This document shows positions 33,906 to 39,567 of a stretch of DNA of 39,567 nt, one piece after another (the stretch's first letter is position 1; every line of letters begins with the position of its first letter). The notes below the pieces were generated by a model. The model saw nothing but the letters and a program-made list of their open reading frames with translations, had not been told where the DNA came from and did no database searches. The position numbers and the translations under genes were made by a program. The stretch covers positions 1 through 39,567 of the forward strand of contig NZ_JANIBL010000048.1 of assembly GCF_024505055.1 (NCBI RefSeq), read 5' to 3'. The stretch is from Methylomonas rosea. Its GTDB lineage: Bacteria; Pseudomonadota; Gammaproteobacteria; Methylococcales; Methylomonadaceae.

Positions 33906-35402
33906 TTAAAACCGTAATTGGCTCTGCACGTAAACATAATCGACGTCGTCTTTAATAGTCGGTGCCGACGGCGCTCTTTTAGCAAATTCACCCTTGAATA
34001 AATGCGCCCAGCCGGTTTCGAAATTCAGGCTGCTGTTAAAATCCCAACGCGCGGTCAATTCCAATTGTTGACCGACAAAATCACCGCTACGGCCGCTGGT
34101 ATCTTGCAAACCGGCCGTGGTCCAACTGTCCCGGTCGGATGCCAGCCAATAGAAGCGATGACTTACACCGAGTTGCACATCGCTACGCGGCGCGGCGACG
34201 ATTCGGTAGCCGGGGCTACTGATATTGCTGCGGGCGAACGCACCATACATACCGGTCGCGCCAAACTCGAAGCGTCGGGCACCGTACAAGGTGTCGAAGC
34301 GCTGGTCTTGATTGTCATTAGGGTTTTCATCACCGCTGGCGTAGTCGTATTCCAACGCGAAACGGGGAGACCAAGGGGCGTCGAAGGTATAACCGGCATC
34401 GGCATGTTGATACCAGGCGGCATGCTTCAAGTCGCGGCCATTATTGGCGGCGGTGCTGGAGCGGACGGTGCCGAGTTGACCGATAGTTTCCAATTGAAAG
34501 TCGAAGTTAGCCTTCTTGGGTTTCAGATAAAAACGCACGCCGGGTGTGAAATAGCGGCGATTGCGGGTTGGGTTGCGGATACTGTCGCCCTCGTCAAGGT
34601 TGTACAGATAAACCTCGCTGTTGATGCCCCAGGCCAGGTTGTAAAGCTCCAAGAAACCACCGGAAAACCAGGTGTGGGTATCTTCCTCGTCGGAATCGTA
34701 GGTCTCGTCGATAATGTCGCCGGCCGCAGTCGGATAGCGGTTGACCGGCATTGTCACAAAACCGGTGAACTGCCATTTGTCATAATTCAGCAGCCGCAGC
34801 TTTACGCCGGTAAAACTGTTGATGGTGTTGCGCATCGCGTTTCTGGCGACTAAACGGCGGCTGCCCAAATTTAAGGTTTGCCGACCCGCGACCACTTCGG
34901 CGCCCATGCCGCTGTAAAACAGATTTTGGTCCGCCCAGGCCAGATAGCCTTGAATAAAATCCGCTTCATCGGCATGGGTGTTATTCACGCCTGACCCGCT
35001 ATCGACGCCAAGAGCGCGGGCATCCAGAAACTCGGCGCCGAGCCTGAACTTACCCAGACTGGCTTGCAGCCACAAATCGGTTTGCAAGGCAATCTGCTGG
35101 TCGCCGCCTCTGCCGTTGGCTTTAAAGCTGCCGTCCAAAGTTTCGTAACGGGTGCGATGTTCTAGGGAAGCGGATAGCCACTTCGGCAAATTCAGTGTGT
35201 CGTGCAGATTCCAGACCGGCTTTTCGAATTTATCATTGCCCAGCAGAGCATCCTGCATCTGACTGGAAAAGGCGGTCATGGGGGGCTTGCTGTAGGTTTT
35301 ATTTTCCGCCGCCTCACTAACGCCAATGTCAAGACTGTTCGCTGCGATCACTTTCAGTGCAACGAGTAAAGATGCTTTGCGATTGCGGTTTTTGCGGACC
35401 AT
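33906..35402 (-). CDS. Outer-membrane beta-barrel protein (alginate-export/porin-like), first gene of the molybdate operon
   Basis: 498 residues with an N-terminal basic/hydrophobic export segment (MVRKNRNRKASLLVALKVIAANS). The body has alternating, aromatic-rich strands typical of a barrel of the alginate_exp type: WLSASLEHRTRYETLDGSFKA, LDARALGVDSG, GRQTLNLGSRRLVARNAMRNTINSFTG and FALEYDYASGDENPNDNQDQRFDTLYGARRFEFG. The protein ends in Phe (QSQLRF), the usual outer-membrane assembly signal. GGTGA precedes the ATG. It lies 37 bp upstream of modA and downstream of a ModE box, so it may carry molybdate or a molybdate chelate across the outer membrane. That role is an inference. Confidence 0.85.
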   Translation of the reverse strand: MVRKNRNRKASLLVALKVIAANSLDIGVSEAAENKTYSKPPMTAFSSQMQDALLGNDKFEKPVWNLHDTLNLPKWLSASLEHRTRYETLDGSFKANGRGGDQQIALQTDLWLQASLGKFRLGAEFLDARALGVDSGSGVNNTHADEADFIQGYLAWADQNLFYSGMGAEVVAGRQTLNLGSRRLVARNAMRNTINSFTGVKLRLLNYDKWQFTGFVTMPVNRYPTAAGDIIDETYDSDEEDTHTWFSGGFLELYNLAWGINSEVYLYNLDEGDSIRNPTRNRRYFTPGVRFYLKPKKANFDFQLETIGQLGTVRSSTAANNGRDLKHAAWYQHADAGYTFDAPWSPRFALEYDYASGDENPNDNQDQRFDTLYGARRFEFGATGMYGAFARSNISSPGYRIVAAPRSDVQLGVSHRFYWLASDRDSWTTAGLQDTSGRSGDFVGQQLELTARWDFNSSLNFETGWAHLFKGEFAKRAPSAPTIKDDVDYVYVQSQLRF

Positions 35403-35513
35403 AGTTCACCTATTAAGCCGGTTAAATGTGTTGGGTTTATGATAATGTCCCGGCTGTTGGGTGATTTTTCTGGGGTGTTCATTGCAACCAGGGAGTGCTT
35501 GCAGTCTACTTTT

Positions 35514-35537
35514 CGTTATGTACAAAAGTAAATAACG
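35514..35537. promoter_or_regulatory. ModE-binding site
   Basis: CGTTAT (35514-35519) and ATAACG (35532-35537) separated by 12 bp, the same architecture as the E. coli modA operator (CGTTAT-N12-ATAACG). The arms are perfect over 9 bp when extended (TTTCGTTAT / ATAACGAAA, 35511-35540). It lies 112 bp upstream of the porin start and 199 bp upstream of modE. Repression of the porin-mod operon by molybdate-bound ModE is the expected effect. Confidence 0.85.
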
Positions 35538-35607
35538 AAATACAAAAATAACTTATTTCAAATGAGGAAATAGTGATTGTTGGCGATACGTTTTTTAAGT
35601 ACACCTT

Positions 35608-35696
35608 TCGCACTTCAAATTCCGGCATATCCGTTCCCTCGCCCTCTGGGCGAGGGTTGGAGAGAGCGAATCAAAAAACCGAAATTTGAAGTGCGA
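35608..35696. repeat. Terminal-inverted-repeat element B, copy 2
   Basis: 89-bp element with 18-bp terminal inverted repeats matching at 17 positions: TCGCACTTCAAATTCCGG (35608-35625) and CCGAAATTTGAAGTGCGA (35679-35696). The inner part carries CCCTCGCCCTCTGGGCGAGG and GAATCAAAAAA, as in copy 1 at 17644-17733. It ends 40 bp before modE. Confidence 0.85.
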
Positions 35697-35735
35697 TGAC
35701 TTTATGTCGTTCAAATTAGATAGATCAATTGAATA

Positions 35736-36572
35736 ATGTCTACAGTAGAGAAAAATCCAAACATGCCTGAGCCACCTTGGCTTGAAGGTGAATTACGCCT
35801 AGCTGGCATCTTGGATAAACGCATGATCAGCTTGCTGCGGGCAATAGAGCAAAGCGGTTCGATCAATCAAGCCGCCAAGCAGGCCGGATTAAGCTACAAA
35901 GGCGCATGGCAGATGATAGAGCGTGCAAATAATTTGGCTCCCAAGGTTTTAATAGCCACCGCGACGGGCGGCAGCAAGGGGGGCGGTACCACGCTCACGG
36001 CGGCGGGTTTGTCCTTGCTTAAGTTATTCACCCGCCTAGAGGATCAGCATCGCGCCCTTTTGCAGCAACTCAATCAAAGCTTGATCGACGATCCGGATGT
36101 AATGCTTTTGTTGAAACGACAGGTGATCAAAACCAGCGCTAGAAACCAGCTGTTCGGAACGATTGCCAGGATCAACTCTGGTTCGGTAAACGCCGAAGTG
36201 TTTGTGTCATTGAAGGGTGGAGAGCAAGTTGTCGCCAGCGTGCCGTTGACAACGTTCGTAAACTTGAAATTGAAGATAGGCGGCGACGCAGTGGTGCTGG
36301 TCAATGCGCCGGATATTTTGGTGTTGGGTGATGATGGCGGGCTTAGTGGACTGTCGGCGCGGAATCGTCTGGCTGGCCGTGTGATTCGCATCCATTTTGA
36401 TGGTGTGGATTCTGAAGTGATTATCCAGCTACCCAGCGGCGAAACCATTGCCGCTACTATTACCCAGGTTAGTGCCGAGGCTCTTGCGCTCAAACCCGGT
36501 GTCAATGCTACAGCGGTCTTTAAGAGTAATGCTGTGATTTTGGCCGCGGTGATGCCTGCCGATGAGTGTTAG
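35736..36572 (+). CDS. modE: Molybdate-dependent transcriptional regulator ModE
   Basis: 278 residues. The N-terminal winged helix-turn-helix (about 25-100) reads ISLLRAIEQSGSINQAAKQA, then GLSYKGAWQMIERANN, the ModE pattern, followed by GGSKGGGTTLTAAG. Two Mop/TOBE domains follow (about 134-200 and 207-272), both starting SARN, which bind molybdate at the dimer interface. It is transcribed divergently from the porin-mod operon, whose ModE box lies between them. The ATG at 35736 has a weak ribosome-binding site; an ATG at 35763 is possible. Regulates molybdate uptake and probably molybdoenzyme genes. Confidence 0.95.
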   Translation: MSTVEKNPNMPEPPWLEGELRLAGILDKRMISLLRAIEQSGSINQAAKQAGLSYKGAWQMIERANNLAPKVLIATATGGSKGGGTTLTAAGLSLLKLFTRLEDQHRALLQQLNQSLIDDPDVMLLLKRQVIKTSARNQLFGTIARINSGSVNAEVFVSLKGGEQVVASVPLTTFVNLKLKIGGDAVVLVNAPDILVLGDDGGLSGLSARNRLAGRVIRIHFDGVDSEVIIQLPSGETIAATITQVSAEALALKPGVNATAVFKSNAVILAAVMPADEC

Positions 36573-36634
36573 CTAGCCCAATAAAAATATTCGTTATAAA
36601 TCCTACAAATCTTAAATAATCATCATTCGAGAAT

Positions 36635-36650
36635 TGTCGTGTTTACTACA
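36635..36650 (+). promoter_or_regulatory. NifA upstream activator sequence
   Basis: TGT-N10-ACA, exactly the NifA-binding consensus, starting at 36635 and ending at 36650. It lies 108 bp upstream of the -24/-12 promoter at 36758, within the usual range for NifA sites. Confidence 0.7.
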
Positions 36651-36757
36651 TTGTCGGGTCGTGCCGCTGCCAAACTGCATATTTCTACGAACTATTCGCA
36701 TCTAAAAACCAAGTAAAAACCGTATCAACCATGGCTTTGATGTGGTTTTAATCGTCC

Positions 36758-36773
36758 TGGCAAGTGTTTTGCT
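36758..36773 (+). promoter_or_regulatory. Sigma-54 (-24/-12) promoter of the nafY operon
   Basis: TGGCAAGTGTTTTGCT fits TGGCAYG-N4-TTGCW closely, with GG (36759-36760) and GC (36771-36772) exactly 10 bp apart. Transcription would start near 36784, 43 nt before the first gene. Confidence 0.8.
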
Positions 36774-36826
36774 TGCAAGCTGTTAAATACTTTTCATTCA
36801 TTACCTTTCATTGGGGATTTAAGCAA

Positions 36827-37402
36827 ATGCTACTTGAAAAATACGACAGCCAAGGGCTTTTATGGATTACCACCTTAGTCGGAAAAACCAGCACTGCCGG
36901 GCTTTCCGCGTTTCGCGGCGACTTGGTGTTAGTCGAAGGTGAGTTGCGTGAAGGGTCGACGAATATCCGTGACCGGAAAACCCCGGAGATGGTGATTAAT
37001 CAATCAGCGATTTTGGCCGATGCCGAAAAGATTTTGTTCATCAACGGTCTGTTTTTCCAATTGGAAGACTTACCGGTATTCGTCGAAAAATATAAAGAGG
37101 CGCTGACCCCGGAAACCGCCACGCTGTTTTACGTGCAAAACATCGCTAAGCCTATGCAAATCGTTTTAGATGGCGTGGTTTTCAATTTATTGCCTCATCA
37201 GGAAGGTATGATCTGGAACTTGATGTTGGAAGAGCTTTATATAGAAAAATCCGACTTGAAGGGCCAGTCCGGCGAAGACAAGGTAATCACCGCATACGAG
37301 GCGGCTAAGGGCTATAAAATCAAAGCCGAGCCTATCAGTCTGGAGACTGCTCTGTCGCAAACTATCGAAGTTAAAAAAGATTTAGCCGGTGGTCCGGTTT
37401 AA
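36827..37402 (+). CDS. Unrecognised 191-residue protein, first gene of the NifA-type operon
   Basis: I do not recognise this protein. It is soluble: no signal peptide, no membrane span, and no cysteine at all, so it cannot bind an Fe-S cluster through Cys. It starts MLLEKYDSQGLLWITTLVGK, has a beta-rich first half (GDLVLVEGELREGSTNI), and later FYVQNIAKPMQIVLDGVVFN and LLPHQEGMIWNLMLEELYIE. The ATG at 36827 follows GGGGA; an upstream start at 36764 would lie within the -12 promoter region and is excluded if that promoter is real. The rhodanese gene follows after 36 bp and nafY after that, so a role in nitrogenase maturation or regulation is inferred. Confidence 0.82.
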   Translation: MLLEKYDSQGLLWITTLVGKTSTAGLSAFRGDLVLVEGELREGSTNIRDRKTPEMVINQSAILADAEKILFINGLFFQLEDLPVFVEKYKEALTPETATLFYVQNIAKPMQIVLDGVVFNLLPHQEGMIWNLMLEELYIEKSDLKGQSGEDKVITAYEAAKGYKIKAEPISLETALSQTIEVKKDLAGGPV

Positions 37403-37438
37403 GTTTGGTGTCTTGAGCCTTGTGAGGATGTTAGTGCT

Positions 37439-37747
37439 ATGAAAAATTTCAAAACTATCTCCACGGCCGATTCCGAACAGCTGATTGCGGAACAGCAACC
37501 GATGATTCTGGATTGTCGCGATCTTAAGGATTACCGGGCGGGGCATATCGAAAATGCCATGCATGTCCACGAGCAATTGCGCGATTCGCTGCTGAAAAAA
37601 GCCGACAAGGCTAAGCCTTTGCTGATCTATTGCTATTACGGCCATGCCAGCGAACATTTGGCTGAAATGTTTGGCGATTTCGGTTTTCAACAAGTCTACA
37701 GCTTGGCCGGCGGTTATGCCGACTGGAAAGAACAGCACAAACTTTAA
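37439..37747 (+). CDS. Single-domain rhodanese (GlpE/RhdN-like)
   Basis: 102-residue cytoplasmic sulfurtransferase. The active-site loop is CYYGHAS with the catalytic Cys65. The CDC25-like fold segments are PMILDCRDLKDYRAGHIENAMHV at 21-43 and GFQQVYSLAGGYADWKEQ at the end. Rhodaneses move sulfane sulfur; Azotobacter has one, RhdN, in its nif region. It is the second gene of the operon, 10 bp before nafY, which suggests sulfur supply or redox protection during nitrogenase cofactor assembly. Confidence 0.9.
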   Translation: MKNFKTISTADSEQLIAEQQPMILDCRDLKDYRAGHIENAMHVHEQLRDSLLKKADKAKPLLIYCYYGHASEHLAEMFGDFGFQQVYSLAGGYADWKEQHKL

Positions 37748-37757
37748 GGGTGACGCT

Positions 37758-38465
37758 ATGGAACAATTATCACGAGATCTGGCTTTGCGTATCGCGCTGG
37801 CTTCGCGGATTTTGCCGGGAGTAGACGTACCGAAGTTGATCGGTGTGTTGCACGAAAAAGTCGGCTCGCCGTTGGACGACGAGAAACTGAAATCGATTAC
37901 CGTCACCAACCTGAAGACCGGCATCGGTAGTCTGGATGGCGAGGAAGACGGCGAAGATATTGGCATCGGTCTGGAAAACATCAAGCTGGCGGTCAGGTAT
38001 TTGTGGGGCGAGGAAGATGAAGATGAAGGCTTGCCGGAAATCATGCCTTACAAGGAGGGCGACATTCCGGAATCGATTCGGGTAGCGATAGCCTCCAATA
38101 GTGGTCAGCTATTGAATGGGCATTTTGGTTCCTGCATTCGCTTTTTGGTCTATCAATTGTCCAAAAGCGATATGCGCTTGATCGACATTCGCTCTACTGT
38201 AGAAGCCGATAGTGCCGACGACAGAAATCTATTTCGGGCCAATATGATCAAGGATTGCCATGTGCTGTTCGTGCAATCCATCGGCGGACCGGCAGCGGCG
38301 AAGGTGATTCGTGCCGATATTTATCCGATTAAGGAACCCGATGTAATTGACGCGGTGGAGAAACTCACCGAGTTTCAGAAAGTGTTCGATGCCGCACCGC
38401 CTTGGATGGCGAAAGCCCTCGGTAAAAGTGCCGAGGAGCGGAAGCGGTTTGCTCATCAGGAATAA
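37758..38465 (+). CDS. nafY: NafY-like nitrogenase FeMo-cofactor accessory protein
   Basis: 235 residues, close to Azotobacter NafY (about 243). The N-terminal domain (about 1-80: LSRDLALRIALASRILPGVDVPKLIGVL...) is the NafY apo-dinitrogenase-binding type. An acidic linker follows (GEEDGEDIGIG, GEEDEDEGLPE). The C-terminal Nif_MoFe domain (about 100-215) has IRVAIASNSGQLLNGHFGSC, with the His next to the family's FeMo-cofactor site, and FVQSIGGPAAAKVIRADIYPIK. NafY holds FeMo-co and stabilises apo-dinitrogenase. It is third in the NifA/sigma-54-type operon, and a terminator follows. No structural nif genes are in the window. Confidence 0.9.
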   Translation: MEQLSRDLALRIALASRILPGVDVPKLIGVLHEKVGSPLDDEKLKSITVTNLKTGIGSLDGEEDGEDIGIGLENIKLAVRYLWGEEDEDEGLPEIMPYKEGDIPESIRVAIASNSGQLLNGHFGSCIRFLVYQLSKSDMRLIDIRSTVEADSADDRNLFRANMIKDCHVLFVQSIGGPAAAKVIRADIYPIKEPDVIDAVEKLTEFQKVFDAAPPWMAKALGKSAEERKRFAHQE

Positions 38466-38483
38466 GATTCGAAAATTGTGCGT

Positions 38484-38514
38484 CTTACCCTCTCCGCTGA
38501 GAGGGTAAGTTTTT
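38484..38514 (+). terminator. Rho-independent terminator after nafY
   Basis: Perfect 10-bp arms CTTACCCTCT (38484-38493) and AGAGGGTAAG (38500-38509) with a 6-nt loop and a T-run to 38514, 19 bp past the nafY stop. Confidence 0.88.
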
Positions 38515-38568
38515 CGGGCCGGAAATAGTCCCGGTTAGCTTCGATCAGAATAGTTCGATAGCGAAGCG

Positions 38569-39216
38569 CTATTGCTTTTCCATGGTCTTGATAAACGCGT
38601 CCGCCTCATTAATCGATTTTTCCATTTCCACCACCAAAGCCGATACATCCGATTTAACCGAGTCCAACTGGCCTTTTAGCGAGGCGATAGCTTGAGCATT
38701 CAGGTTGTGTTTCAGATAGAGCACCTGGTCTCGAAACACGCTGAGTACCGGCTCTATTTTGGTTTCGGCTTTGCGCATTGCCGCAATCAGTTGTTGGTAG
38801 TGCGCTTTCGTGGCAGTCAACTTTTGCTGGCTATTCCGTCTGAGCGAAGCATTGCTGTATTGGCTCAGCTCGGTTTCCCATTCGCTGAACAGTGCGCTGG
38901 AGACGTCTTCTATATCGGCTATGCGCTTGTTAACTTCCTCGGCCTTTTTCACACTGGCCTCATATTCACCATTAAGTTTATTGTAGGTGGCTTCTAAATC
39001 GCCGCCTTTAAAATTGGTCATCACGGTGAATTGTTCGAGCGCCGACTTAAATTGTTGCTTGGTTTCCTCCTGGGTATCGCGGGCTTTTTCCACGCGATGC
39101 ACCATCACTTCGCGTTTGGGTATGCCGATTTTCTCCAGGCCGCTGTAATACGCGCTAGAACAGGCGGCTAAGCCCAACGTCAACAAAAACAATATAAAAC
39201 GCGAACTGAATTTCAT
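38569..39216 (-). CDS. DUF2959 family lipoprotein
   Basis: 215 residues. A signal peptide with lipobox LAAC (Cys18) precedes a long helical, coiled-coil body (VEKARDTQEETKQQFKSALEQF; YEASVKKAEEVNKRIADIEDV; SLKGQLDSVKSDVSALVVEMEKSINEAD). The motif SAYYSGLEKIGIPKREVMVHRVEKARD is typical of DUF2959. Function unknown; it is probably anchored in the outer membrane facing the periplasm. The ATG at 39216 follows AAGGAGC, which decides the start over the frame beginning at 39243. It is convergent with nafY. Confidence 0.92.
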   Translation of the reverse strand: MKFSSRFILFLLTLGLAACSSAYYSGLEKIGIPKREVMVHRVEKARDTQEETKQQFKSALEQFTVMTNFKGGDLEATYNKLNGEYEASVKKAEEVNKRIADIEDVSSALFSEWETELSQYSNASLRRNSQQKLTATKAHYQQLIAAMRKAETKIEPVLSVFRDQVLYLKHNLNAQAIASLKGQLDSVKSDVSALVVEMEKSINEADAFIKTMEKQ

Positions 39217-39567
39217 AAAAGCTCCTTGGATTAATGGGCGCATTATAAGCTGGAGTCGGTGTAGTTCAACTTAGCTCGGTTGCTGGGTTCTTAGCAGGTA
39301 GACAGCGCGCGAGCATTCGATTGTGAATAAATTCACATATTCGACTTTGTGTTTTAAATCGCAGTAAACATAGACAAGCAAACGTTAGAGTTAATCAGGG
39401 TTACAGCGGATCTCAATAATATCTAAAGTTAAATAATGCGATTGCTATTCAAAATTTATCTATTGTCGGTGGCGGATGATTAGATTTTGAGTTTTACTTA
39501 AGCCACGTTTTCGAACAGGGCTTTGAAGAAGTTTTGGGATGATTTAAAAAATTATTAACAGTTTTAA
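39217..39567. other. AT-rich gene-poor end of the window
   Basis: 351 bp without a supported gene on either strand. On the minus strand the last ~60 bp read in frame to a stop at 39499-39501 (residues FFKALFENVA), but a stop lies just upstream and no start is seen. It holds the promoter of the DUF2959 gene. Confidence 0.5.

Larger units (their letters stand above)
35403..35735. other. Divergent regulatory region between the porin gene and modE
   Basis: Contains the ModE box at 35514-35537 and a copy of repeat B at 35608-35696. Otherwise AT-rich; no further gene. Confidence 0.6.

Noticed and set aside
34002..34853. 283-codon plus-strand frame opposite the porin gene
   Set aside because: Antisense shadow; the minus-strand frame has barrel features, an export signal and operon context.
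39499..39567. Minus-strand tail of a possible gene (ending FFKALFENVA)
   Set aside because: An in-frame stop lies only a few codons upstream and there is no start codon.

Overview
The window looks like a chromosomal segment of a gammaproteobacterial methanotroph, most likely Methylomonas or a close relative. This rests on the mix of genes and not on a database match: a formaldehyde-activating-enzyme (Fae) homologue, a cytochrome P460-type c-heme protein, MEP-pathway genes in the order xseB-ispA-dxs, a PEP-CTERM protein, molybdate genes and a nitrogenase cofactor accessory gene (nafY) behind a NifA/sigma-54 type promoter. Base composition is moderate and even, and I see no integrase, transposase, tRNA, rRNA or CRISPR array.

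Layout. 1-2400 (minus): xseB-ispA-dxs, with dxs cut by the window edge. 2472-6019: parE, a membrane protein and a CvfB/YitL-type RNA-binding protein. 6080-10164 (minus): cytochrome P460-like protein, Fae homologue, FMN-binding oxidase-family protein, Nudix hydrolase and a soluble PQQ-dehydrogenase-like beta-propeller. 10277-17580: htpX, DUF2835, an MHS-family transporter, two small membrane proteins, the Na+/H+ antiporter nhaD, a 47-residue membrane ORF and an MFS exporter, interspersed with three copies of a palindromic repeat. 17776-23826: old-yellow-enzyme-type reductase, proA-nadD-rsfS, a FlgP/FlgT-like lipoprotein pair and glutathione peroxidase. 24141-30329: a protein with repeated RHY motifs, a sigma-54-preceded PEP-CTERM protein and two tandem subtilisin-like proteases. 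30598-31365: a HAD-family hydrolase.

31378-38465 is the most interesting part. A minus-strand operon encodes an outer-membrane barrel, ModA, a two-domain molbindin (ModG) and a ModC-like ATPase. Upstream of it lies a near-perfect ModE box, and divergent from it is modE. There is no modB, and the ModC protein has lost several conserved ATPase residues. Immediately after modE, a TGT-N10-ACA site 108 bp upstream of a -24/-12 promoter heads a plus-strand operon encoding an unrecognised 191-residue protein, a rhodanese and NafY. Together these suggest a locus linking molybdenum acquisition, buffering and sensing to FeMo-cofactor handling. The window ends with a DUF2959 lipoprotein and a gene-poor AT-rich stretch.

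All assignments are from reading the sequence and from knowledge of the families; no search was run.
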